Positions 1-9,476 of a DNA stretch of 64,000 bases are shown here, piece by piece (position 1 is the stretch's first letter; each line of letters starts with the position of its first letter). Position numbers and translations under genes: made by a program. The notes under the pieces were generated by a model that was given only the letters and a program-made list of their open reading frames with translations, did no database searches and had not been told where the DNA came from. The DNA is from Rufibacter latericius (GTDB taxonomy: Bacteria; Bacteroidota; Bacteroidia; Cytophagales; Hymenobacteraceae). The stretch covers positions 930,001 through 994,000 of the forward strand of contig NZ_RJJD01000001.1 in assembly GCF_003721515.1 (NCBI RefSeq). The letters run 5' to 3'.

Positions 1-863
1 TACGCTTCATCGCCTTTCAGGGCGGCTACATCAGCGGCGCCGGTGTACATGTACATGGCGCGCACGGCGTGGCCTGTGATTTCCTTCTGCAGTTTCACCG
101 GCACCACGTCCTGGGCGTAAGCGGTGTCTTTCCAATCGGTCCAGGTGTAGCCTTTGGCCAGTTTACGGCCCCGCTCCTCCAGAAGCCAATCGGCTAAGTC
201 CAGGTACTTTTTGTTTTTGGTGGTTTTGTACAGCTTCACCAGGGCTAGTTCCAGTTCCTGGTGCCCGGTTACCCAGTGCTGCTTGCCCGGCCCGAAAAGC
301 GAGGCGAAATGATCGGCAAACTTGATGGAAACATCCAATAGTTTGCGTTTACCGGTAGCCTCATAATACGCCACAGCCGCTTCTATGAGGTGCCCGCCGT
401 TGTAGTCTTCGTGCATGCTCATGTCGGTCCACCGCTTCTCGGGGAACTGGAGTGTGTAATAGGTGTTCAGATAGCCATCGGGTTGCTGGGCTTTCGCGAT
501 GAGGTCAATCCACTGATCAGCTTTCTTCTCCAGCTCAGCCGAGGGCTTGTTTTTGATGGAATAGGCAATCGCCTCCAGGGCCTTGTAGACATCGGAGTCA
601 TCGTAGAAAATGCCTTTGAACTCACCTTTCTTCAGACCCGCCATGATCTCGAAGTTCTGGATGCGGGGCGTTTTCACCTCGGTTTGCTCAATACAGACCG
701 GAATCGTGACGGTGGCCACTTGGTCAATACGGGGCTTCCAGAAGGCATCGTTGATGGTGACTTTGGAAAAGTTGACCGGCGCAATGTTCCTGATGCCTCC
801 CTGCGCGAACGCCCCCGTCTGCACGAGGCAGAGGGCAAATAGACTAAGTATGTTCTTCTTCAT
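1..863 (-). CDS. Beta-L-arabinofuranosidase-like GH127 (DUF1680), cut by window edge
   Basis: The reading frame is open from an ATG at 863 to the left edge, giving the first 287 residues. The protein starts MKKNILSLFALCLVQTGAFA, a clear signal peptide, so it is exported. The motif HEDYNGGHLIEAAVAYYEATG-like around residues 150-170 is typical of the GH127/DUF1680 (alpha/alpha)6 barrel, a family that removes beta-L-arabinofuranosyl residues with a zinc-bound cysteine nucleophile. The Glu/Cys zinc site lies beyond the edge and cannot be checked. It starts 89 bp after the stop of another family member (953-3352), so the two are probably co-transcribed. Family assignment is firm; substrate is inference. 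Confidence 0.88.
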   Translation of the reverse strand, partial: MKKNILSLFALCLVQTGAFAQGGIRNIAPVNFSKVTINDAFWKPRIDQVATVTIPVCIEQTEVKTPRIQNFEIMAGLKKGEFKGIFYDDSDVYKALEAIAYSIKNKPSAELEKKADQWIDLIAKAQQPDGYLNTYYTLQFPEKRWTDMSMHEDYNGGHLIEAAVAYYEATGKRKLLDVSIKFADHFASLFGPGKQHWVTGHQELELALVKLYKTTKNKKYLDLADWLLEERGRKLAKGYTWTDWKDTAYAQDVVPVKLQKEITGHAVRAMYMYTGAADVAALKGDEA

Positions 864-952
864 TTTTTTGGTCTTTTACAAAAAACAGAGCGTAAACACT
901 TGAGACAAAAAGGACCAAATAAAACCGTTTTCCTGATCCTTGTGATGAGATT

Positions 953-3352
953 CTATTTGGCAGATGCCCTTCCTGTGGCCACATTTTCCTTCACCATCCG
1001 GACACCATAGACCGGACCAGCGCTGTTCTTCGGCTTGGCCTGGAGGGTTACCGTCACCTGCTGCTTGCCTTTCACCAGCTCTTGCGGAAGGTCATACCCA
1101 ATGTCGTAGAACTTGCTTGCCTTGTACTTGTTCAGGTCCTCAGAGGCTATTTTCACGCCGTCCACCAGAATATCGAAGTTCCGGTCGCGGTTGTCCATGC
1201 CCCAGTAGGTAGCTATGAGGGTGTTCTTGGCAGTAGGCGCCACTTTCATCTTGAACACCAGCTTGCCGCCCTGTTTGGTGGCCCGCCACTTCCGGCCGTG
1301 GTCTTCTCCGTTTGTGATGCTGTCGCCGGTGAGTTCATGGTCGCGCTCGGGCTGCATCTCCCCTACCCGCAGGATGTCCACTGTGCGGGCTTCCAGGTCC
1401 CTTTGCTTCTGCTTTTCGGCTTCGTAGACTTTCTTCTGCACTGCCCACTTCTCGGGGGTGAACACGTCCCAGTAGACGGTGTAGTATTCGGTGCCGGTCT
1501 GGTTGAACGGGATGAGGTTCACCTGCTCTGGCACGGCAATGCCCGAAGTCTGGAACTGGAGTTTCTCTTCGTTGAGAGTTCTAATCCACTTGTTCGCGTT
1601 GTTCTCGCTGGTCACCAGCACCGGCACGCCGGTCACAGGCTCCGGCTCTTTCTCCCCTAACACGCCGGCCAGCAGCACCGGACCGTAGAACACGGCTTTG
1701 CGGTTGGGGTTATCGGGCATGGCTTCGGTGTAGAAATCAGATTGGGCGGTAAATTCTATTTTATCGTTGTTTTTCCAATTTCGGGTCAAAACCAGGTAGC
1801 CGTCTTTGCCTGGGGTTACTTTCTGGGGTTCGCCGTTCACTTTCACCTGCAGGTTTTTGCCCCAATGCGGTCGGCGGATGCGGAGCGGGAAGGTGGTTGT
1901 TTTAGCTGTGGCGATGGTTAGGGTGGTGTGGTCTTTGGCCGGAAGTTCGGTCTCCTGTTTCACCTTGACGCCTTTCTCCTTCCAGTCCAGCTCTGAGGGG
2001 ATGAACAGGTTGACGAACAAGCTGCCGTCCTCTCCCCGGAAGTAGATACTCTCGCCGTATTTCACGTGATTTTCCATACCCGATCCCACGCAGCAGGTGA
2101 AATCATCAAAGGGCGTGCTGTAGAACTTCCGGCCGCCCATGCGCAAGGGCACAAAGTAGGTCATCATGCCATCTGCGTGGTTCTGGGAAGCCAGGATGTG
2201 GTTATAGAGCGCTTTCTCGTAATAATCCATCAGATGCGCCGAGGGCTGCAGGGTGAACAAATGCCGAGTCAGCTTCAGCATGTTGTAGGTGTTGCAGGTC
2301 TCGGTGGTGTTGTCGGTGAGCTTATCGTTCAGTTTACCGGGCTCAGCGAGGTACTCATAGTTGCTGTTTCCGCCGGTGGCGTAGGAGTGGTTCTGGGTAA
2401 CGGTTTTCCAGAAGAAATCGGCAATGGCAATGTCCTTCTTATCACCGGTGAGCTCGTAGCGGCGGGCGCTGGCAATGATCTTTGGAATCTGGGTGTTGGA
2501 GTGCTTGCCCGGCAGGATGTCTTTTCCCTGCGCCAGCGGATCCAGGATGCTTTTGTCGTAGAACCGGTACGACAGGTCCAGGTACTTTTTATCTTTGGTG
2601 ATGGCATAGGTATTGACCAGGGTCTCGGCCATGCCGCCGTACTCACACACCATCATCTCCTGCATTTTCTCGTCGCTGAGGCCTTTGATGGTTTCGCCGG
2701 TCCAATCAGCGATGCCTTTGTTCACGGCCAGGGCTTTCTCGTTGCCGCAGTACTGGTAGGCATCCAGGAGGCCGGCCATGATCTTGTGCACGGTATACCA
2801 GGGTGCCCAGGCGCCGTTCAGGTCAAAGCCCCGGGATTCGATGTTCCCGCTGGCCACCTCGGCCCACATCTTGTCTTCGTTTGGGATAGCCCCCACGTAC
2901 CCGGTTTTGCGGGCTTTCTGGGTTTCGGCTAACTCGTCTACAATGTAGTTTACCCTGTCCAAATAGGACTTGTCTTTGGTGGACGCATACTGCATGGCGC
3001 ACGCCGAGAGGTAATGCCCTAGGCTATGCCCCGCCAAACCCGAGGATTCCCAACCGCCGTACTTAGGCGCTTTGGGCTGCATACCGGCATGGGTCCGAAA
3101 ATCGGACAATAAGCGGTCCGGCTCAATCTTGAGGAGGTAATTGGCGTCCGCTTTCATGGCCTCTTTGAAGGGGCTTTCCAGCAGTTTCACGTCCTGTAGG
3201 TTGAAGGAATAGGCCTTTATACCAACGACCGGCTTGACCTGCATCTTGATGTTGTTCCATTCCGGAACATAGGACTGCGCTTGTGCCGTTTGGATAGAGA
3301 ATAAACCACCTAGAAGCAATGGCAGGATAGACCATCTTTTTCGTTTGTTCAT
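953..3352 (-). CDS. Secreted beta-L-arabinofuranosidase-like enzyme, GH127/GH146 type
   Basis: This 799-residue exported protein has a signal peptide (residues 1-25, cut after QTAQA). The DUF1680 barrel fills about residues 45-500, followed by beta-rich C-terminal domains. The zinc/nucleophile site is visible: ETC at 351-353 and CC at 420-421. It matches Glu338, Cys340, Cys417 and Cys418 of characterised HypBA1, where the first Cys of the pair is the nucleophile. The length and C-terminal additions resemble GH146 enzymes of Bacteroides. It lies downstream of a SusC/SusD pair on the same strand but beyond a strong hairpin (3631-3689), so it may have its own promoter. Likely role: release of L-arabinofuranose from plant glycans taken up by the adjacent SusCD. 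Confidence 0.88.
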   Translation of the reverse strand: MNKRKRWSILPLLLGGLFSIQTAQAQSYVPEWNNIKMQVKPVVGIKAYSFNLQDVKLLESPFKEAMKADANYLLKIEPDRLLSDFRTHAGMQPKAPKYGGWESSGLAGHSLGHYLSACAMQYASTKDKSYLDRVNYIVDELAETQKARKTGYVGAIPNEDKMWAEVASGNIESRGFDLNGAWAPWYTVHKIMAGLLDAYQYCGNEKALAVNKGIADWTGETIKGLSDEKMQEMMVCEYGGMAETLVNTYAITKDKKYLDLSYRFYDKSILDPLAQGKDILPGKHSNTQIPKIIASARRYELTGDKKDIAIADFFWKTVTQNHSYATGGNSNYEYLAEPGKLNDKLTDNTTETCNTYNMLKLTRHLFTLQPSAHLMDYYEKALYNHILASQNHADGMMTYFVPLRMGGRKFYSTPFDDFTCCVGSGMENHVKYGESIYFRGEDGSLFVNLFIPSELDWKEKGVKVKQETELPAKDHTTLTIATAKTTTFPLRIRRPHWGKNLQVKVNGEPQKVTPGKDGYLVLTRNWKNNDKIEFTAQSDFYTEAMPDNPNRKAVFYGPVLLAGVLGEKEPEPVTGVPVLVTSENNANKWIRTLNEEKLQFQTSGIAVPEQVNLIPFNQTGTEYYTVYWDVFTPEKWAVQKKVYEAEKQKQRDLEARTVDILRVGEMQPERDHELTGDSITNGEDHGRKWRATKQGGKLVFKMKVAPTAKNTLIATYWGMDNRDRNFDILVDGVKIASEDLNKYKASKFYDIGYDLPQELVKGKQQVTVTLQAKPKNSAGPVYGVRMVKENVATGRASAK

Positions 3353-3482
3353 AAATAGGGGGTATTATTTATGTCTACTGATTTTATCCACCTGACCCGG
3401 CCTAAAGTCTAACCAGGTGCAACCTGATGGATTTACTCCCTCTTTTTGCGTGAGGCAATGCACTTTTCTACTCACTAGTCCT

Positions 3483-3518
3483 GTTTTATGCCTGTTTTCA
3501 GAAAAACAACCTTAAAAC
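3483..3518. repeat. Dispersed intergenic palindrome, copy 1
   Basis: Arms GTTTTATGCCTGTTTT and AAAACAACCTTAAAAC around a short CAG-type loop. It lies about 130 bp upstream of the GH127/GH146 start and 195 bp past the susD stop. Confidence 0.6.
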
Positions 3519-3630
3519 ACTCAGCTATTGAAATCTTCTTCTAGTGCAATAAACATTAATAACATTAGAAGAAACTTCAGCATGTTAGCTAAAGGTAATA
3601 CTATGTTAACAGCCACTTAACAAGCAGGTA

Positions 3631-3689
3631 AAAAGAAGATCTGCTCACCCTTACACCTTTTTCAAGGAGCATGAATGAGCAGATCTTCT
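3631..3689 (-). terminator. Terminator hairpin after susD
   Basis: A perfect 14-bp inverted repeat (TGAGCAGATCTTCT, 3676-3689, with its complement at 3634-3647) has a 28-nt loop. On the minus strand it is followed by a TTTT run. It starts 24 bp past the susD stop. Confidence 0.8.
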
Positions 3690-3712
3690 AACAAACAAAC
3701 CAACTACTTTCT

Positions 3713-5311
3713 CTAATACCCAGGGTTTTGCGCCAGCTTGGGGTTCTTGTTAATTTCCTCGGCTGGAATGGGGAACAAAGCCTTGTTGGGACTGCTTGGG
3801 CTATGGTTAAACCAGGCTTTCGTGCCGAAAACTCCAAACCGAATCAAATCCTGTCTGCGGTGCGCCTCTGCGGCAAACTCCCATCCCAGTTCATCCAGCA
3901 TCCGTCCGAACTGAATGTCGCTTCCGCCGCTTCCCGGGCCAGGAAGTACATTCCCGTTCTCATCCTGAAGACCATACTCATAGGTACTTCCTTGCTTTAG
4001 ATCATCGCCAGTTACGGTGGCTTTGGTGGGGTTAGTATCCCGGAATGCACGCTGACGCACCTGGGTCACCAAAACGGCAGCTTCATCGGCGCGGCCCAAG
4101 CGTAGCAGGCTTTCTGCTTTCATCATGAGCACATCGGCGTAGCGCAGCATTGGAAAATCATTGTCCAGTGCCCCAGTGGCTCCTTCCTTGATTTTGTACT
4201 TCCCAATGCGGTAGCCTTCATTTGATTCGGTGGCAGCTATACTTGGCAGTAATTTCACGTAATCAATTGCAACTTCGCCGGTAGTGGCATTTTTCTGAGG
4301 CCCCATGATCCAGGTGTCTTTCAGGCGCCCGTCTTGTTCATCATAGGTGTCAATGAACTGCGGAACGGCGGCATTGCCTCCCCAAGGCCCAGCTTGCATC
4401 TTGTACACGAATCTACTAGCGGGATCCAGCGTTTTCATATGAACAATATTGCCGGTACCGTAGATTTGGTCGTAAGGAATGGCAAAGATGATCTCCGGGG
4501 AGTTCTGGTTGGTGTAGGTAAAGACATCTGAATAGTTGGGGTCCAAGGTATACTTCTGGCTATTAATGATCTCATCAGCCTGCTGAATACATTTTTCCCA
4601 CTGTGGCGTGCCGGTATACACCCCTGCATTCAGGTAGAGCTTTGCCAACAAGGCTTTCACGCCCCATTTATTCAACTGACCATAGGTAGCTGATGGATCA
4701 TCATTCAAGACATCTACTACTTCTAATAATTCTTGCACTATGAAGTCGTACACTTGCTGCCGGGGCTTCTGATCGGGCAGTTGGGTGTCTTTGTAATTGG
4801 TTACAATGGGAACATTGCCGTGGTTATCTAACAAAAGGTAATAGGCAAAGGCTCGGGCTGCCCTCAACTCTGCTACTAGCGCCTCTTGGCCGCTTTCCAT
4901 GGCAATATCTCCATCTTCAATCTGCGCTAGCACCCGGTTAGCAGTGGTGATGCTACTATAGGCACTGTTCCAAGTGTTTTGGGGCTGCCACTGAAGAGGA
5001 GTCCAAGTGTGCGTGTGCATCCGCAGATACGTGCCTCCATCGTACCAACCGTTAGGACGGGCTGGCGTGACAATGGCATCCGCGCTTTCTTCCTGTAGGT
5101 CAAAATATCCTTGCCAGCCCATCATCAATCCCCTAAAGGAGGCATACACCGGGGCGATAATGGATGGGATGTCTCTCTCAGTTGGATTGAAACTAGTGGC
5201 CAGTACCTCTGAGTAAACCTCTTCATCCAGGTTGGTACAGGAACTGATAGTGCCCACAGCTCCTAAAGTGGTAGCCAGGGTATAGACAATTAATTTCTTT
5301 TTCATGATCAT
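3713..5311 (-). CDS. susD: SusD/RagB family glycan-binding lipoprotein
   Basis: A 532-residue outer-membrane lipoprotein. MKKKLIVYTLATTLGAVG leads to a lipobox ending SSC (Cys about residue 25). The mature part shows the TPR-helical SusD fold and the usual C-terminal run (ADVLMMKAESLLRLGRADEA, then NPKLAQNPGY at the end). SusD proteins cap a SusC channel at the cell surface and bind the oligosaccharide. The gene starts 11 bp after the SusC stop. A second ATG two codons in (5305) is an equally good start. Because the following genes are GH127-type, the ligand is probably an arabinofuranosyl-containing glycan; this is inference. Confidence 0.93.
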   Translation of the reverse strand: MIMKKKLIVYTLATTLGAVGTISSCTNLDEEVYSEVLATSFNPTERDIPSIIAPVYASFRGLMMGWQGYFDLQEESADAIVTPARPNGWYDGGTYLRMHTHTWTPLQWQPQNTWNSAYSSITTANRVLAQIEDGDIAMESGQEALVAELRAARAFAYYLLLDNHGNVPIVTNYKDTQLPDQKPRQQVYDFIVQELLEVVDVLNDDPSATYGQLNKWGVKALLAKLYLNAGVYTGTPQWEKCIQQADEIINSQKYTLDPNYSDVFTYTNQNSPEIIFAIPYDQIYGTGNIVHMKTLDPASRFVYKMQAGPWGGNAAVPQFIDTYDEQDGRLKDTWIMGPQKNATTGEVAIDYVKLLPSIAATESNEGYRIGKYKIKEGATGALDNDFPMLRYADVLMMKAESLLRLGRADEAAVLVTQVRQRAFRDTNPTKATVTGDDLKQGSTYEYGLQDENGNVLPGPGSGGSDIQFGRMLDELGWEFAAEAHRRQDLIRFGVFGTKAWFNHSPSSPNKALFPIPAEEINKNPKLAQNPGY

Positions 5312-5322
5312 ACTTTTAAAAC

Positions 5323-8322
5323 CTAGAAGGAAACATTGAGGCCGGCCGTGAACGTACGCGTAGTTGGATATTTGTCACGCTGATCGTTGCCTGGGTCGAA
5401 ACCTGAGTAGCTCACTCCTTCCGGATCCAGTCCTTTGTAGCCGGTGATAGTAAACAGGTTCAGGCCAGACACAAAAACTCTTGCATTTCTAACGACCTTT
5501 ATCAGGTCCTTAGGCAAGGTGTAGCCAAAGGTGACGTTGTCAATTTTCACGTAGTCTCCTTTTTCAATGTAATGGCTTACATACACCAAGTCATTATTGA
5601 GCCGTTTTCCATAAACTGGGTCATAAGCGGTTTTCAACATGTTATAGGCTGGGTTCTTTGGGTTTTCATAGAACATGCGCTGAAAATTGAGGATGTCATG
5701 CCCAAAGGCTCCTCTTATATTCACGGTCATGTCAAAGTTCTTGTACCGGGTAGAGTTGTTCCAGCCCAGCACATGTTTAGGAATGGCGTTACCGTAGTAT
5801 TGGCGGTCTTCCTGAGTGGCGTCATTGATAGGAATGGCCTCACCGGTTTTGCTTTCCACCAGCCAGCCGCCGTTCGCGTCTACCCCTACTGTTTTCCAAA
5901 CATAGAAGCGACCTATGGGTTCTCCAACTGCTACCCGGTGGGTAAAGTCCTGAATGGGTTCTCCGGTATATCCAGCGTCAAAGTACTCTACTGTATTATC
6001 AAACTGGTCATTGGTTAGGGAAACTAACTTTGTCTTATTAGTAGAGTAAGTCACATTGGAATTCCAGGTAAAATTCTTGGTTTCAACAGGGACAAAATTC
6101 ACCAATGCCTCAAATCCCTGGCTGCGCAGAGCACCCGCGTTGATGGTCATGAAATCAACCAAGTAAGGGGGTCTGGGAACTTCAAAGTTATAGAGTAAGT
6201 CTTCAATATCGCGACGGAAGAAGTCCAAGGAACCACTGATACGGTTTTTTAGGAAACCAAAGTCAAGCCCCACATTGTATTCCCCTTTCTTTTCCCACCG
6301 GAGATCTGGATTGAAATTACGAGCTGGTTCGAAGCCAGGCACCCATCTTCCTCCGATATAAGCACCCACATTTTGATCAAATCTATAACTGATCTGTGAC
6401 AGGTAAGGGCTGTTGGCAATTGTACCCGTAACTCCGTAACCTGCCCTAACCTTGAGGTCTGTAATAAAATCCATAGATTTCATGAAACCCTCTTGGTTTA
6501 CTCTCCAGCCCACAGAGACTGCTGGGAAAGTACCCCACTGGGAGTTAATCCCGAATTTTGAGGAGCCCTCACGCCGCACGCTGGCCATAAACAAGTATTT
6601 ATCGTTCCAGCTATAAGTTACACGACCGAAAAAGCCGATCAGTTTCCAGTTGTCTTTGTAGCTACCCATGCCGGCGAGACCAGCCTGGTCAGCTTGGCCC
6701 GCGCCAAGGTTGTTCCATCCGAAAGCATCTGTTGGAAAATTCCAGTTATCAGCGTTGAATCCCTCATTTGTTTCATCTTGCCAGCTATAGCCACCTAATA
6801 CACTGAAACTATGAGCACCAAAGGTTTTGGCGTAGTTAGAGGTGAGTTCCAGCAAGTTAGTCCGGCTAGCGCCGGTGCTTCTGCCTGCATTGCTGTTACG
6901 GTTGTCTAGCCATGTGTCTGAGTGATTAAACGTAGAGGCATACCCGTACAAAGAACCCCATTGAATATGGGACCCTAGCACCTTGAAATGCAGGTCTTTG
7001 ATGGGAGAATAGTCCAAGCTTCCGCTCATTCTCAATTCTCTGGTGGTATACTCCCGGTCAAATTCCTCTATTCTGGACACTGGGTTAAGATAGAAGTACC
7101 CGCCGCGTTCCTGCCATTCACCCGTCTCAGTTCGCACCCGGTCGGTAGGGTTACGGATAATCGCCTGCCGGTACGCATATCCGTCGCCGCCGCCTTGCAC
7201 GGAAGAACCAATCGTATTGATCAACTGGATATTTGCCTTCAATTTCTCATCAAACATGGCGTGGTTTATATCTGCGCGGGCTATGAAGCGCTCTTGCCCT
7301 GTCCTTTTCATGATTCCTTCCCAGTTTCTGTAGTTAAGCGAACCTGTGAAATTGGTCGTGGAGTTTCCCCCGAAGAAGGTTAAGTTATGGTTATGGCTAA
7401 TAGGCGTTTGCATGATCTCGTCCAGCCAGTCAGTATTGCCGCCATAGTCATCGTAGTCAATTCCTTCGTCTCTGATTAACCGTCGGTAATCATCACCTGT
7501 CAACAGTTCAGGTCTTCTGGCAATGGTCTGCACGCTGGTATAGGCATTGTATTCCACTGTGCTGCGGTCACTCTGGTTTTTGCGGGTGGTGATCAGGATC
7601 ACTCCTCCGGTAGCACGTGTTCCGTAAATAGCTGCTGCAGAGCCGTCTTTTAACACGTCCACCGATTCAATATCCTCCGGAGCCACGGTATTCAGATCAC
7701 CCGGAACGCCATCTATAATCACCAACGGATCAGAACTTCCCTGAATGGAGCTTATCCCTCTCAAGTTTATTTGAGTATTCGCGGTGGGATCACCGCTGGG
7801 GGTGGTTACCCGCAGACCGGCTACTTTCCCTTGCACCAACTGGGCTGCATCGCGCACGGCACCCTGCACAAAGTCTTCTCTGTCTACGCCAGCAACGGCA
7901 CTGGTCACATCTCCCTTTTTCTGGGTACCATACCCAATTACCACTACCTCGTCCAGCACTTGTCTATCTGACTTTAGGCGGATGTTTAACTGGGCCTGAT
8001 TATTCACCAGGACTTCCTGGGGAGTATATCCTATGTAACTAAAAACCAAGACCGCAGAATTCGGTACAGAAATCTGGTATTTACCTTCTGCATCGGTCAT
8101 AACTCCCGCTGTACCACCTTTAACAGAAACAGAAACCCCAATGAGAGGTGAGCCATCCTCTGCGGAGGTGACCAAGCCAGACACCGGCCGGTCTTGCATA
8201 GAGCCCGCCGGATACTCCATCACACCGGCAACAGCAACTCCCTGGTGAAAACCAGGAAAAACGGTGTACAAAATTACACTACCTGACAAAGCAAGTAGCC
8301 TATTCGTAAATCTCCATTTCAT
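5323..8322 (-). CDS. susC: SusC/RagA family TonB-dependent outer-membrane transporter
   Basis: About 999 residues from the ATG at 8322. A frame-open upstream ATG at 8388 would add 22 residues ahead of the natural MKWRFTNRLLALSG signal peptide, so I prefer 8322. Order: signal peptide, carboxypeptidase-regulatory-like domain (about 48-125), the SusC signature DEVVVIGYGTQKKGDVT, plug domain (about 140-260), then the 22-strand barrel ending in LNVSF. It imports oligosaccharides with TonB energy as a complex with SusD encoded just downstream. Two adjacent inverted repeats 130-180 bp upstream (8449-8498) could be operators. Confidence 0.94.
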   Translation of the reverse strand: MKWRFTNRLLALSGSVILYTVFPGFHQGVAVAGVMEYPAGSMQDRPVSGLVTSAEDGSPLIGVSVSVKGGTAGVMTDAEGKYQISVPNSAVLVFSYIGYTPQEVLVNNQAQLNIRLKSDRQVLDEVVVIGYGTQKKGDVTSAVAGVDREDFVQGAVRDAAQLVQGKVAGLRVTTPSGDPTANTQINLRGISSIQGSSDPLVIIDGVPGDLNTVAPEDIESVDVLKDGSAAAIYGTRATGGVILITTRKNQSDRSTVEYNAYTSVQTIARRPELLTGDDYRRLIRDEGIDYDDYGGNTDWLDEIMQTPISHNHNLTFFGGNSTTNFTGSLNYRNWEGIMKRTGQERFIARADINHAMFDEKLKANIQLINTIGSSVQGGGDGYAYRQAIIRNPTDRVRTETGEWQERGGYFYLNPVSRIEEFDREYTTRELRMSGSLDYSPIKDLHFKVLGSHIQWGSLYGYASTFNHSDTWLDNRNSNAGRSTGASRTNLLELTSNYAKTFGAHSFSVLGGYSWQDETNEGFNADNWNFPTDAFGWNNLGAGQADQAGLAGMGSYKDNWKLIGFFGRVTYSWNDKYLFMASVRREGSSKFGINSQWGTFPAVSVGWRVNQEGFMKSMDFITDLKVRAGYGVTGTIANSPYLSQISYRFDQNVGAYIGGRWVPGFEPARNFNPDLRWEKKGEYNVGLDFGFLKNRISGSLDFFRRDIEDLLYNFEVPRPPYLVDFMTINAGALRSQGFEALVNFVPVETKNFTWNSNVTYSTNKTKLVSLTNDQFDNTVEYFDAGYTGEPIQDFTHRVAVGEPIGRFYVWKTVGVDANGGWLVESKTGEAIPINDATQEDRQYYGNAIPKHVLGWNNSTRYKNFDMTVNIRGAFGHDILNFQRMFYENPKNPAYNMLKTAYDPVYGKRLNNDLVYVSHYIEKGDYVKIDNVTFGYTLPKDLIKVVRNARVFVSGLNLFTITGYKGLDPEGVSYSGFDPGNDQRDKYPTTRTFTAGLNVSF

Positions 8323-8448
8323 AAAGTCAATTGTTAAATTATAAAGTACAAGAATTCCCCTACCCCTCAGAATTGAAGGTGCCATCAAGTAGTATTAAGA
8401 GACACTGGGTTACTATCTGCTCAAATTGACAGACAGAAGCATTTAGAT

Positions 8449-8498
8449 TAATCAGTCAACGCCTGATTAGGGTTATATCCATCAGCAGTGTGGATATA
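8449..8498. promoter_or_regulatory. Paired inverted repeats upstream of susC (candidate operators)
   Basis: TAATCAG / CTGATTA (8449-8469, 7-nt spacer) is followed 4 bp later by TATATCCA / TGGATATA (8474-8498, 9-nt spacer). They sit 127-176 bp upstream of the chosen susC start. Function is inferred only from position and symmetry. Confidence 0.35.
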
Positions 8499-9105
8499 CC
8501 TATAAAAGGAAGTGCTGCTGCACACTTCCCACTCTCAGGAAAATTACAGAAAAGCCTGTTCTACTTTCAGTAGAATAAGCAGAAACGCAAGAGGATTGGA
8601 ACATATGGACCATCCAAACCTATTCTTCTGTTCTTTTTGATACCTAAGTCCAATTTCAACCCACTTCTAATGCACAAGCAATTGGAATCAACTTCAAAAA
8701 ATACAAGCAAAACCTTTCAGCCCTCAACGGCCCAAGTATAGTTTAAATGGCGCCTCCAAATATTCACAATACTTCTGGCCTATCTCTTAGCTCCACCCAA
8801 TAGGCAAGTCACCTTAGGATAGAGCTCCCTTGTTCATATTTTATTTTTGCCCTTCTCTCTCCAGGCTAGGCTGAATCTCATTTTTAAAATCACCAAACAG
8901 AGTTCCATGTTATCACTTCCTTGTTATTGTTTGTTCTAACCGAATAAGTTTAAACTAAAACAATATTGAGTGCGGCACCTTTACAAATCTACCATATCCA
9001 CTTATAGAACCCCTCTTCTGGATTATCTAATACAGATACTATATTAACAACTGTCTCCGGCAGGCAACCAAATGGTATAACAGGAGTAGTACAGGTGTCA
9101 ACGTT

Positions 9106-9137
9106 GTTATTAGGGCAGAATATTCTGCCCTAATAAC
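9106..9137. repeat. 32-bp perfect palindrome
   Basis: The half-site GTTATTAGGGCAGAAT is followed directly by its exact complement, with no spacer. It lies 340 bp upstream of the acyltransferase and 784 bp upstream of susC. No second copy is seen in the window. Confidence 0.85.
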
Positions 9138-9159
9138 ACGGGTTTATTAAACCTGTGTT
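9135..9159. repeat. Imperfect palindrome abutting the 32-bp palindrome
   Basis: AACACGGGTTTA and TAAACCTGTGTT form 12-bp arms with one mismatch and a 1-nt spacer. It overlaps the last 3 bases of the perfect palindrome, making a 54-bp compound site. Confidence 0.65.
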
Positions 9160-9476
9160 ATCCCATCCATCACCGGCAGCTGCCATCTTTCTGTTTCTAA
9201 AAACCTGTTAATCAGCCGTTATAAACGAGAAACTTCTTTCCCGTTTTCTTTCATAGGCTTGGCTTTTGATTATTTATATCTAATTTTAAACACAAATTTT
9301 TCTATTAAGAGTACATCTCTCCTTACTTCTGCCAATGCTTTTGACTTGGTAGAATGGATACCTAAAGCAGTTTGATCCACGGGCCTACTTCCTGAAATCT
9401 GAAAGGGAAAGCAGGATGAAAGAAAACCTTCACCTATACATACCCGAAGAAGCCTGTCACTCTAAATTAGCTGAGC

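Larger units (their letters stand above)
3353..3712. other. Intergenic region with terminator and palindromic repeat
   Basis: A 360-bp AT-rich gap between susD and the GH127/GH146 gene. It holds the 3631-3689 terminator hairpin and one copy of the dispersed palindrome (3483-3518). I see no open frame worth calling. Confidence 0.7.
8323..9476. other. 1.15-kb AT-rich divergent intergenic region
   Basis: No credible gene on either strand. It separates susC (leftward) from the acyltransferase (rightward), so it must hold promoters for both. Two small inverted repeats lie near susC (8449-8498), and a 32-bp perfect palindrome with a neighbouring imperfect one lies at 9106-9159. Short frames near 9416 lack start signals. 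Confidence 0.6.
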
